Positions 53,401 to 63,354 of a stretch of 64,000 bases of DNA are shown in pieces; the stretch's first letter is position 1, and every line of letters begins with the position of its first letter. Under the pieces are notes generated by a model. That model did not search any database and was not told the origin of the DNA. It saw only the letters and a list, made by a program, of their open reading frames with translations. The position numbers were made by a program, and so were the translations under genes. The DNA is from Girardinichthys multiradiatus. Its lineage: Eukaryota > Chordata > Actinopteri > Cyprinodontiformes > Goodeidae. Location of the stretch: the NCBI RefSeq assembly GCF_021462225.1, contig NC_061801.1, forward strand, positions 10,288,125-10,352,124, given 5' to 3'.

Positions 53401-53830
53401 AAGCATCCGGGGATCGGGCCGTTGAGGTCTCCACCTTCGTCCGCCACCCAATCCTCTTTGCACCGGTCCCTCACGGTTCCCCCTGCAGGTGGTGGGCCCA
53501 CTGGGGGATGGCCTCGCGTCTCTCGTTCGGGCTTGGCCCGGCCGGGTCCCGCGAGGAGCAACCCGGCCACCAGGCGCTCTCCGACGAGTCCCGACCCCAG
53601 GCCTGGCTCCAGGGTGGGACCCCGGCTCCTCCGTACCGGGCGACGTCACGTGCCTCGATATTGTGTTCTTCATGAGGGGTTCTTGAACCATTCTTTGTCT
53701 GACCCATCACCTAGAACCTGTTTGCCATGGGAGACCCTACCAGGGGCATTTAGGCCCCAGACAACATAGCCTCTAGGATCATTTGAGCACTCAAACCCCT
53801 TAAGGTGACGGTTCAAGGAGGGGAAGTATT
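50495..53830 (-). mobile_element. Rex3 (RTE-clade) retrotransposon, near full length
   Basis: One GC-rich minus-strand element of about 3.3 kb with endonuclease and reverse-transcriptase domains and a short 3' UTR at 50495-50512. The region contains sequences I recall as the standard Rex3 PCR primer sites (around 51398-51415 and 51851-51870), which supports the name. Most genomic Rex3 copies are 5' truncated, so this length is notable. The 5' limit is estimated and no target duplication was identified. Confidence 0.88.
50513..53691 (-). pseudogene. Rex3 endonuclease-reverse transcriptase ORF, broken
   Basis: From the N-terminus: a basic proline-rich lead; an AP-endonuclease domain ([20 protein letters not shown] ... 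[18 protein letters not shown] ... [13 protein letters not shown]); then the reverse transcriptase (GGKTSGVDEMRPEYLKC, NYRGITLLSLPGKAYARVLE, CFVDLEKAFDCVPRDALW, GLRQGCPLSPVLF, LLFADDVVLL) and the C-terminal IERSQLRWLGHLYRMPPGRL. Breaks: an in-frame TAG at about 52390; a short duplication near 51840 that shifts the frame; and another in-frame TAG near 51252. The expected endonuclease GDFNAH-type motif is missing at [10 protein letters not shown], apparently through a small in-frame deletion. Confidence 0.88.
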
Positions 53831-56279
53831 TTCTGCTGATTAAAATGGTGTACGTTGTCGTTTAGAACCCTATCATAATAATTTGTTTGTGCTTTAGGAA
53901 AATTCTACTGCAGCAGATCATCCACTATTTCTCTTAAAAATTACATTTGTGCCAAAAACCTAAACACAGTTCTGACATTGCGTTTCTTTACTTCTGCTTT
54001 ATTGTGTCTCAGATACCATTTAGAAACTGGAAATATATTTTACATCTACATTTCTGATAAATATTTTAATGAAAGGTTGAGGATCCTCAAGCCTCTTGTG
54101 GCAATTTGCAAGACTGACAAGGCCATTAGAGAATAAAAAGAATGAATAAAATAACAACATACTGTAATAATTTAGTCAAAACTGACAACTTCTGCAGCTA
54201 CATTTCTAAAGTGAAAAAAAGTTAAAATGTTCCGCTTTTTACAGTGGAGATTTTTGAGAGTAGAGTCCTCTTGTCTGAATGCTTCCTCTTTTTGTGTCTC
54301 TATACATCTTGTGGCATCAAGCTCATCGTAAAGGGCTTTGCTCTCTGTCGCATTCGGATCTAAAAATAATTTAAACCACAGGACATTTCTGTTGGTATCG
54401 AAAAATGATTCTCCTTCTGATTTTCTTTTTCACTTTCACATCTCGGTTTGCCCACGGTGTCTCTTGGTCCTTTGTGTCCTGTGTTGACCTCCTCTGCCTA
54501 GCTGCTGCTCCGCGTAAAACTCAAAGGCCTTTCTCAGAAGTTGTGCCTCTTTCTCTGTCTAGCCCAGCTCTTCTTCCAAACCTTTGCTGGAAGCTTTGCT
54601 GCTCTATTCTGCTTTTTTTGGTCCCATATTGATATGTGTGTGTGTGCATTCATGAGTGTTCAAACAACAAATGGATTGTTTTCCTGTTTTTTGTTTTATC
54701 ATTCAGATTAACTTGATTTTATGAAGGGTTGAGTTCACGTCCTCGACGGACAATATAAGCCATGTTTATGGGGTCAGCTCTCACAGATTTTGGGATTCAA
54801 CCGTTTCAGTTTACAGTGCTGAGACTTTTATGTCTCAGTACAATGAAAGCAACTGTTTTAGCAGTCTGTGATACTAGATAACCCTAAGAACTCAATTTAA
54901 AATGTTGTTAATGCACTCATTCTAGAAAGATACCTTCACCGGCATTGTACAGAGAACATCTGGTCGAGAAAAGTGAAACAATCAATATTTGGGTAAAATT
55001 TGGCCCTTCATAGCATTGTCTGAACTAACACTTGCTGCAACAATGACAGAGCTTTGGTTGTTACACATAAGGAATTTAAGGATAAATAATTGAAAACTTA
55101 TTTTCCTGGAAATGTTCAGTCATATGAAAAACACAAAGCTGTGTGTCATTCTATCCCAAACCCAATCAGCTTTAGTGCTGTTCTCGTTCAAAATGGTTAG
55201 TTAGGTTTTTTATTTTTTTGTCATTAATAAATAAGATGTTAGCTTTCTCTTAAATCAAAGTTTTCAGAAAAATATGACTTCTCTTTCCCGTGTTTGACGC
55301 TTTGACCTTTGCATTGTCCCAGCCACATCTTGTGCTGAACAAACCTCTCACTATACATGAAAAACAAAATCCTGCATGTTTGTTACTGAAGTCTCCATGT
55401 TGTGTGTAAATCCCCCTACCCATTTTCCTGTGTCTTTATTGTTCCTCTGTGGGGGTTAACAGACATGTTTCCCTGGTTAACAGTGAATGTATCATTCCTG
55501 TCGTCAGAGCTGTTGTGGACAGGTGTTCATTAAGGTGATTTCCTGAACATTGTGAAGGGGCATGCCAGCAGTGAGATGACTGTATGTACAGCAAACTGTT
55601 ACTCAGCAGAGGTGCTCAAATCTGTGTTTAGAGTGTTTTTAGTGAGATGATTTTTTTACTGCAGAGCTAGTGTTGCAAGACTTGAGCAACAAAGATGGTA
55701 GCTGTCAGATTTGAAGACCTTTGCTGTCAAACAAAATGTGGAATTGTGTGTAAAACAATTGTCCTGTCCTTGATATGATTTATTTTGCTAAGAAAAGAGA
55801 AAGCAATGTAAAAATGGATTCCACAAACTGAATAAAGAGGTTCATTTGAATTGTGGTGAGGCTTTTTATTACATTACACTAATAAACCACCAGATGGCAT
55901 CATTTGCATACAATTAATAGAAATTGGCTTCCTCTTTCCTTCTTTTACAAGAGTATTGAGAGTTACTCAAGAACAGTTTGAGTTTTAGAAAATAATGTAT
56001 ACTTTAAAGTCTGAGAAATTATACTCACCTAAACAAACAAAATTCATTAACTAAACAGGATAGTTTTGTTTTGTGTTTTGAGGTTCAGACAAGTCATACG
56101 TCTCAACCAGAAATGAGCAGATTTTTTATGTATGTACTTAACAGTTTTAGAAAATCCAGTGTAATTAATTAGTCATACATATAGAGATGTTGCTTTCCTG
56201 GTTGGGCAGACTAAGCTGTGCATTTTCATAAATGCGTGTACTTTTTTGTGCTGGGTCCTTAACAAAGCCTTGCCTTGTA
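53831..56279. other. Flank downstream of Rex3, no gene supported
   Basis: AT-rich sequence. A frame at 54405-54632 begins with a hydrophobic stretch but has no family match I can recognise. An AATAAA at about 55831 followed by GT-rich sequence could be a distal polyadenylation site. Confidence 0.4.
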
Positions 56280-56515
56280 ATAGAACTAACACAAACTTAA
56301 AGCTAAAGCTTTATCTTTTTTTTTTCTTCCTAGATGAAGCCACTAAAGGAGCTACATCGATTAACATTTTACTTTTCCTTCCCATAGGAAGTACTTCTGG
56401 ATCAGTGCTTCTGCTTCGGATAAATTGAAATGTATGTACCTGACTTGAAACCTGTATAATTTGATTGAACTGACTTTGTGCTATATTAATAAAACTGAAT
56501 TGAATTAACATTTCA
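56280..56515 (+). mobile_element. LINE 3'-tail fragment
   Basis: Ends gtgctatattaataaaactg and then aattgaatt, the same tail as the minus-strand L2-like LINE whose 3' end is at 20533. Only the 3' UTR remains. Confidence 0.5.
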
Positions 56516-56902
56516 AAACACATTATTTTTCCTATTCTGATCAGTGCTTTTGTTCCACTTACATAAGAACCATTCTCCTAGGGCCGGACAACTGATTGGT
56601 CTGAAAAGGGGAGGTTCGAGGCATTCTTTTACAAGAGCTCCAAACTACCAAGGAGACAGGCATTAAAAGTGTTGAAAATGATGTGTTAGAACTGCACTGC
56701 AGTCTCTCTATGAGAAATCTTTAGAGGGGATTTTGTTTTTACACGGCACCAAACTGCATCACATATAATTTATTCGGATTTGGCGGTTTTCAGTTATAAG
56801 AATAATTCTCATAATTCACTTGTTTATTTTGTAAAATTAGTCTGCAGTACAACCACAGTAAATAAAAAAGAGTTGATGGTAAATATAAGGAAATTTGATA
56901 TA
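56516..56902. other. Intergenic sequence, no feature seen
   Basis: No repeat or open frame recognised; the TA at 56901-56902 is the Tc1 target duplication. Confidence 0.4.
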
Positions 56903-58512
56903 CAGGTCCTTCTCAAAATATTAGCATATTGTGATAAAGTTCATTATTTTCCATAATGTAATAATGAAAATTTAACATTCATATATTTTAGATTCATTGC
57001 ACACTAACTGAAATATTTCAGGTCTTTTATTGTCTTAATACGGATGATTTTGGCATGCAGCTCATGAAAACCCAAAATTCCTATCTCACAAAATTAGCAT
57101 ATTTCATCCGACCAATAAAAGAAAAGTGTTTTTAATACAAAAAACGTCAACCTTCAAATAATCATGTACAGTTATGCACTCAATACTTGGTCGGGAATCC
57201 TTTGTCAGAAATGACTGATTCAATGCGGCATGGCATGGAGGCAATCACCCTGTGGCACGGCTGAAGTCTTATGGAGGCCCAGGATGCTTCGATAGCGGCC
57301 TTTAGCTCATCCAGAGTGTTGGGTCTTGAGTCTCTCAACGTTCTCTTCACAATATCCCACAGATTCTCTATGGGGTTCAGGTCAGGAGAGTTGGCAGGCC
57401 AATTGAGCACAGTGATACCATGGTCAGTAAACCATTTACCAGTGGTTTTGGCACTGTGAGCAGGTGCCAGGTCGTGCTGAAAAATGAAATCTTCATCTCC
57501 ATAAAGCTTTTCAGCAGATGGAAGCATGAAGTGCTCCAAAATCTCCTGATAGCTAGCTGCATTGACCCTGCCCTTGATAAAACACAGTGGACCAACACCA
57601 GCAGCTGACACAGCACCCCAGACCATCACTGACTGTGGGTACTTGACACTGGACTTCTGGCATTTTGGCATTTCCTTCTCCCCAGTCTTCCTCCAGACTC
57701 TGGGACCTTGATTTCCGAATGACATGCAGAATTTGCTTTCATCCAAAAAAAGTACTTCGGACCACTGAGCAACAGTCCAGTGCTGCTTCTCTGTAGCCCA
57801 GGTCAGGCGCTTCTGCCGCTGTTTCTGGTTCAAAAGTGGCTTGACCTGGGGAATGCGGCACCTGTAGCCCATTTCCTGCACACGCCTGTGCACGGTGGCT
57901 CTGGATGTTTCTACTCCAGACTCAGTCCACTGCTTCCGCAGGTCCCCCAAGGTCTGGAATCGGCCCTTCTCCACAATCTTCCTCAGGGTCCGGTCACCTC
58001 TTCTCGTTGTGCAGCGTTTTCTGCCACACTTTTTCCTTCCCACAGACTTTCCACTGAGGTGCCTTGATACAGCACTCTGGGAACAGCCTATTCGTTCAGA
58101 AATCTCTTTCTGTGTCTTACCCTCTTGCTTGAGGGTGTCAATAGTGGCCTTCTGGACAGCAGTCAGGTCGGCAGTCTTACCCATGATTGGGGTTTTGAGT
58201 GATGAACCAGGCTGGGAGTTTTAAAGGCCTCAGGAATCTTTTGCAGGTGTTTAGAGTTAACTCGTTGATTCAGATGATTAGGTTCATAGCTCGTTTAGAG
58301 ACCCTTTTAATGATATGCTAATTTTGTAAGATAGGAATTTTTGGTTTTCATGAGCTGTATGCCAAAATCATCCGTATTAAGACAATAAAAGACCTGAAAT
58401 ATTTCAGTTAGTGTGCAATGAATGTAAAATATATGAATGTTACATTTTCATCATTACATTATGGAAAATAATGAACTTCATCACAATATGCTAATATTTT
58501 GAGAAGGACCTG
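56903..58512 (-). mobile_element. Tc1-like transposon, copy 3 (apparently intact)
   Basis: 1,610 bp, CAGGTCC...GGACCTG, flanked by TA on both sides (56901-56902 and 58513-58514). Terminal inverted repeats of about 200 bp (56903-57102 and 58313-58512) differ at only a few positions. It encodes an uninterrupted transposase on the minus strand. All parts expected of an autonomous Tc1 element are present. Confidence 0.95.
57180..58184 (-). CDS. Tc1-family transposase, intact (334 aa)
   Basis: A cut-and-paste DNA transposase that would bind the inverted repeats and insert at TA. Residues 1-110 hold two helix-turn-helix modules ([19 protein letters not shown], then [20 protein letters not shown]) joined by a basic GRKKCGRKR stretch with a likely nuclear-localisation role. 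The DDE domain carries LDESKFCM, HDLAPAHS and NPIENLW, with 34 residues between the second Asp and the Glu (DD34E, the Tc1 signature). Start MGKTADL and end KGFPTKY match the other two copies. Length is normal for Tc1 (about 340). Activity is inferred, not shown. Confidence 0.95.
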   Translation of the reverse strand: MGKTADLTAVQKATIDTLKQEGKTQKEISERIGCSQSAVSRHLSGKSVGRKKCGRKRCTTRRGDRTLRKIVEKGRFQTLGDLRKQWTESGVETSRATVHRRVQEMGYRCRIPQVKPLLNQKQRQKRLTWATEKQHWTVAQWSEVLFLDESKFCMSFGNQGPRVWRKTGEKEMPKCQKSSVKYPQSVMVWGAVSAAGVGPLCFIKGRVNAASYQEILEHFMLPSAEKLYGDEDFIFQHDLAPAHSAKTTGKWFTDHGITVLNWPANSPDLNPIENLWDIVKRTLRDSRPNTLDELKAAIEASWASIRLQPCHRVIASMPCRIESVISDKGFPTKY

Positions 58513-58514
58513 TA

Positions 58515-59098
58515 GGTGAAAAAGCCAAACTATTTGAATGGGTGCAGCAGTTACGTTCTTTCCTTTATAGTTATATATGTTGGAGTCTTGAAAAAAGCAT
58601 GTTAAGCTCGTCTAAACAGGAGTAACATGAGTAAATTAAGCAGTTTGTGGAAAAGCAAGTCTGGCATGTGTGTGAACATTGTGTGTTGCTTTTGATACAG
58701 TCCCAGTTTAAAAGGGAATGTGAATTGAGATTAAGGCTGTGGAAATCACAGTGTTCAACTACTTCAGAACTGGGTGCATTATGCTTTTGCTGTGATGTCA
58801 TGATGTTGTTATTGGGTTAGCGTTCCACTGAACTGGTTATGAAATTTCTATTCTGTATGAGTACCAGGGGGAATATTATTAACTGTATTAATCAAAATGT
58901 AGGTCATGCCTTGAGTTTTGATGTAATGATTGTGTCATTACTGTGATATTTAAGTAGTAGTTGTGTAAATGCTACAGCAGTTGTGCACATATGCAGCATG
59001 AATGGGGTGAGGGAGCCGCGGAGCCACTTCTGCTGTCAACATTGTGGACATGTCCAAAGAATCTGTGTCAGCCTGGCTTAGTCGGTGATCAAATGATG
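58515..59098. other. Intergenic sequence, no feature seen
   Basis: No repeat or gene recognised. Confidence 0.4.
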
Positions 59099-59980
59099 TA
59101 CAGGTACATCAAATTAGAATGTTGTGAAAATGCTCAATATACTTTGTCATTGATTACAAAAAGAGTGGAATATTTCAAGCCTTAATTTATTATAATTTTA
59201 ATTTTAATTTAATTATGGCTCACAAATATTGAAAACTCAAAATCCAGTGTTTCATAAAATCTGAATGTTGTGGAAACATTAAATATTGGAAACTCATGGT
59301 GTCACACCTCAATCAGCTTATTAATTCAACACCTTAAAGGTTTCCCGAGCCTCCAAAAGTCTCTCTGCCTGGGTTAGTACCAGCCAGGTATCAGAAGCTG
59401 GTTCAGTGACCCTGGTGTTACTCTCCTAGTTCGGCCAACAAACTGACCTGACCTGAACACCATCTATGGGCCCTCTTTCAAAGCAAGCTGGGCTTCCATT
59501 ATACCTCAGCAGTGCCGCAGGCTGATCGCCTCCATGCCACACTGCATTGATGCAGTAATTTATGCCAAAGGAGGCCCAACTAAGTATTGAGTGCATAGAA
59601 ATGAACACAACTTTCAGAAACCAGACATTTCTGCTTAAAATATTATTTTTTATTAATCGTGTGTAATATAAAAATTTTCTGAAACAGTCAGTCAGTCAGT
59701 CATTTTCTACCGCTTATTCCATAGTGGGTCGCGGGGGAGCTGGTGCCTATCTCCAGCAGTCTATGGGCGAGAGGCGGGGTATAAAAATTTTCTGAAACAT
59801 GTAATTTTAATGATTATGGCTTAAAGAAAATGAAACCCCAAAGTTCAAAGGAAAAACTGGAAATATTTCACTCCATATCTAATGAATCCATATATTATAC
59901 CTTATGAGTTTCATTTTCTGAAAGGAGTGACAAAAAATATTGAACTTCTTCACAATATTCTAATATGCTGAGTTGCATCT
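59099..59980 (+). mobile_element. Tc1-like relic related to the intact family
   Basis: Starts caggtacatcaaattagaat, then gttgtgaaaa, and ends ttcacaatattctaatatgc and tgagttgcatctg: imperfect inverted ends. A short transposase tail can be seen at 59500-59590 (ctcagcagtgccgcaggctg ... ccaactaagtattgagtgca), corresponding to the C-terminal end of the transposase at 57180. Most of the gene is deleted. Confidence 0.78.
59687..59779 (-). mobile_element. 5'-truncated SINE nested in Tc1 relic
   Basis: A 93-bp reverse insert, (cagt)n then gtgggtcgcgggggagctgg and agtctatgggcgagaggcgg. A 20-bp direct repeat beginning tataaaaatt lies at 59667-59686 and 59780-59799 with no mismatch. Same family as 9536-9917 and 32854-32992. 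Confidence 0.93.
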
Positions 59981-60079
59981 GAAACTACCTTGTTAAATTC
60001 AAAGAAAGACGATTACCTGAGGCAGCATAGATTCCTATGCCATTAAAATCAGGCAGACAAGCAATATCTGCCTTTTATT

Positions 60080-60164
60080 TATTTATTTTAGTATGTACAG
60101 CACTGTGGCAAACTTGCTGTTTTTAAATGTGCTTTAAAAATAAATTGGATTTGGATTTGGATAG
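60080..60164 (+). mobile_element. Short LINE/SINE tail fragment
   Basis: Reads gtacagcactgtggcaaact then aaatgtgctttaaaaataaa and a (ttgga)n-like tail, typical of 3' ends of fish LINE-dependent repeats. Only about 85 bases remain. Confidence 0.4.
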
Positions 60165-60610
60165 GGTGATGAGGACGTTTCAACCTGGAAAGACTCACGT
60201 AACGGAGAAACAACAAGAAGACGGTTAAAGAATTTATTAATGAAAGATTATTTATTTGGCGCTCGGACCCCTGAGAAAGACATAAACGCTGAAAATGAAG
60301 TAGGTTTGAATAAACATCTTAGGATTATGATTAGGTACGTTTTCCCCCAAAATGGCCGAGGCCAGGCTGAGGCTGAACTGAAGGAGATTAGTTATTGATT
60401 ATCTGAGATGAGTGGGGAGTAAAACTCAGACCAAAATTTTCATAATGGATTAGTCTCGAATGGGCTTACTCTGAGTTATGACTGAAGATGCGTGGATGGT
60501 CGATGCCAGGTCGGATGAAGATGGGCTGCACCTGGCAGTGTCAAGGTGGTTAGATGAATGCCTGACGAGGCTTAGGATTGAGATGCTTGCCAAGGCATGT
60601 TTGTAAACGC

Positions 60611-60830
60611 CTGCCAATGGCGTGTGAGAGCCCGACAGCTGCATGTAAGCCTGCCAATGGCGTGTGTGAGCCCGACGGCTGAATGAAACGCCTGGCAATG
60701 GCGTGTGAGCCCGACGGCTGCATAAAACGCCTGCCAATGGCGTGTGAGCCCAACGGCTGAATGAAACGCCTGGCATTGGCGTGTGTGAGCCCGACGGCTG
60801 CATGTAAGCCTGCAAATGGCGTAGACTGAT
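60611..60830. repeat. GC-rich minisatellite, unit 39-41 bp
   Basis: Five to six units of cctgccaatggcgtgtg..agcccgacggctg(c/a)atg, with small length changes (39 to 41 bp). All three minus-strand frames stay open through it, giving overlapping frames of 118-194 codons; this is a by-product of the repeat rather than evidence for a gene. Confidence 0.9.
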
Positions 60831-61038
60831 GGGTCTGAAGACGCTGAATGAGGAGCATGACGAGGCTGATTGGATATGCCTGCCAGTGGCGGAGATCCAG
60901 GTACATCTGAAAGAGAGAAAACTAAAATAAAAGTGTCTAAAAACATGGTAAATAAATTGAAATAGGAGGATAAAATATGCAAATTTAAAATGGTTAGATA
61001 AGAGAACCAGGAATAGAGAAGGAAGATTAATCAATGGT

Positions 61039-61593
61039 CTAGCTAGAGGAAAGTATTGGATTTAGCCGACCACCGCCAGTAATTGTGTGAGTTCTTACCC
61101 AAGAACTGATAAATCGTTGAGTGGATAAGACAGATTGGAGGTCAGGACAGACATACAAAGAGAACGCTGAGGAGGACCAGCGGCCGAGTTGTTGGAGTGA
61201 AGAAATCAAAACTCCTACTGAAGCAGCTGTAGTGGCCACCCCGATTCGAAATGAGTTTGTGCCGTTTGATGGTGAATTTAACATGACATGAAAAGGGCAG
61301 AATGAACTGTTTAAACGAGCAATGAAGATAAAAGCAAGGACCTTTCTTTTAGAATGTTTAAGATAAATTTTAAAATAATCGGGATAGAACTTTGGATGTG
61401 GAGTAGTTAGGACTCTAGCAGAATCGGATGAGCTTGATGGGGTAGTGAATTCCCCTATTCTAAAAAAGCTATAAAAGCTAAAAGCCAGGCGCTGGAGAGA
61501 AGGAATTTTAAGTAAGATGAAGAAGAGCCTGAACGGAGCACTAGGAGAAAAACATTTAAGATGGGAAGAGTGATAAGTCTCCTGGGATCTGGC
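61039..61593 (-). pseudogene. Tyrosine recombinase catalytic domain
   Basis: An open stretch of about 184 codons between stops, without its own upstream start. Landmarks in order: LAFSFYSFFRIGEFTT, where the Arg fits catalytic Arg I (RxGE); YLKHSKRK, the catalytic Lys region; NSSFCPFHVML; TNSFRIGVATTAASVG, the HxxR box with Asn for His; LGRWSS, the Trp/His position; and FSLYV, with the candidate nucleophilic Tyr. Such enzymes cut and join DNA through a Tyr intermediate. The His-to-Asn change and missing N-terminal continuity argue that it is decayed. Confidence 0.75.
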
Positions 61594-61915
61594 TCAGGAA
61601 TGATAAGATTTTGTTAGAGTAAAACGCCTTAGAGTAAAAGTTTGATGGAATGATTTGAGAAAAGGCTTGGAATGGGTTCAAAAAGTGGCCCATAGAAGAG
61701 ACGTTTATGCCGGCTAATAAACTCTTAAAGTAAGGGAGTTTGAAATCCCAGACATCGAAGCAATAAGTAATAAAAGCTAAGACGGTAGGAATGCAAATGG
61801 AGTAAAGAGGAGTATTATGAGCGATGCAAAATTTTGAAAAAGTTTACCAAGCGAAAGAATAAGACTTGAGCGGAGGGAGCCAAGCCTGAATTACAATAAT
61901 AATTAGCTGATTGGA
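61594..61915 (-). pseudogene. Tyrosine recombinase N-terminal core-binding region
   Basis: In another minus-strand frame one reads PPLKSYSFAW, a stop at 61844-61846, then TFSKFCIAHNTPLYSICIPT, VLAFITYCFDVWDFKLPYFK and SLLAGI. The pattern (K-S-Y-x-x-A-W ... TVxxFITYCF ... LLAGI) fits the helical SAM-like domain of tyrosine recombinases. A frameshift in about 61560-61600 separates it from the catalytic domain. Confidence 0.6.
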
Positions 61916-62459
61916 ATAGAGGAATGAATTTAGTCGAGTATCAGGTCTTCGAGGTGGTATCAGGCATGATTGATTTAGAAGAGGAGCGGCCTTTATTTAT
62001 TACTTCGACTACGGCTGCATTGTTGCATAAAGCGGCAATGCGTTCCGTACATTAGTTGCCCCAGGCGCAGCATGCAATAAAGATGGAGATTATTTCATAA
62101 GAGGCTGATGAATCGGATTGGGGAAAGAAAGTGGCCAGATGGCAGCAAACCACGCACCCTGAAGAAAACCCCCCAAAACCCACGGACGAAGTTGCGTCCG
62201 TGCAAAACTGAATGGAATCTGCTGACGTGACTACGTCATCATAAAGGAAAGATATACCATTCCAGTTCTGCAGAAGAGAGGACCAGAAAAACAGGTCAGA
62301 GTGGCAAACAAGAAACCAAATCTAGCAGAAAGGGGACGGAATTAACCAGATTCAGAAAGCGAGAAATAAAGGAGCAACCTGGGGAACTATGCGCATTGCG
62401 GTATACAATGCTTTAAATGTCTTTGAGGAGAAGTTAATGCGTAATGAGAGAAAAGGCTC

Positions 62460-62640
62460 GGAGTGGGCTCAGAAAGATGATCTTTCAATGAAAATTGATG
62501 CCTGCTAAAAGAGCTGCGGCTGTAGAGGGGCTTAAAACAAGTTCAAGCAATGAGTGATGAAGCTAGGACTGAATGTAAACCAATGCTCAAATTTCTCATA
62601 GTTTGCCAGGCGAAGAAATAATGTTTGAAAGTAGAAAAAG
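62460..62640 (-). pseudogene. Second, diverged copy of the recombinase N-terminal region
   Basis: Minus-strand SFKHYFFAWQTMRNLSIGLH and then SVLASSLIA parallels KSYSFAW.TFSKFCIAHNTP and TVLAFITYC at 61700-61870, about 780 bp away. The DNA after it (ctcagaaaga..., plus strand 62450-62490) also parallels 61665-61700. It implies a duplication or two overlapping element copies. Confidence 0.5.
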
Positions 62641-63354
62641 ATAGACCTGAGATACAGCACTGTTTGGGAAATTGCGAAAGAGGAAGGAAAGAGGAATAAT
62701 CGGAGTAGGGTAAAAGTGGGTTGATGGACAGAGACAGTGGAATACCTGAAAATTTAAAACGAGACAGGGCATGACGACTGGATTAGAAACTTGGAACATG
62801 ACTGGCAGAAATGATGGAGTTATGAGTTACAGCCAGCTAGGATATGCCGGAGGTAAGATCTACGTCCATGAAATGAACTTACTAATATTGACAGTACATA
62901 GATTGTTTAGTAAGAGTTTGTTATTTTGCTGCAGCAGTGATGCAGTTAACGCTTAATTTTGAAAACACTTAGACCAGGAAGGTGCTGTAAATCGGTTGTC
63001 TCAAACTGAACAACGCAGCGCCAACCCGATATGCAGAAAGAAAGTGTGCTCCACAATTAGACAGGATAAAATAGAGATAAGATGTATATTAAAAACTAAA
63101 TGGTTCCTTAGCACCTGATTAATAAAGGAAGAAGGTTGGTATAAATGTTCAAATGCTTAAATGAATATTTAGATGTTCTACGGAGCAAACAGGTTGCTTT
63201 TAAAAGTACATCCTCCCATTAGAGGGCACCAATACGAAGGTTTACTAATTTTAATATAATAAGCTAAGTAAAGTCGCAGACGATTAAAACAATTTGCAAT
63301 GCATTTAATTTATTTTACGGAGAAACTATAGAAGGCGATGGTTACAAATTTAAG

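Larger units (their letters stand above)
60165..63300 (-). mobile_element. Tyrosine-recombinase element block, degenerate
   Basis: A 3-kb stretch with composition different from its neighbours, purine-rich on the plus strand. It contains a recombinase pseudogene (61039-61915), a second copy of the recombinase N-terminal region (about 62460-62640) and a GC-rich minisatellite (60611-60830). No reverse-transcriptase motif was found. The recombinase style (SFRIG.ATTAA...LGRWSS) points to DIRS/Ngaro-type retrotransposons, of which this would be a remnant; a Crypton-like element is the alternative. Outer limits are estimated. Confidence 0.55.

Noticed and set aside
50434..53769. Long plus-strand frames opposite Rex3 (for example 52084-52779)
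   Set aside because: They are antisense shadows of the GC-rich Rex3 coding strand.
54405..54632. A 75-codon frame starting with a signal-like hydrophobic stretch
   Set aside because: No recognisable family, no splice context and T-rich composition that produces hydrophobic runs by chance.
60611..60830. Repeat array with open frames resembling a repetitive protein gene
   Set aside because: All three frames are open because of the repeat unit; there is no start context or non-repeat domain.
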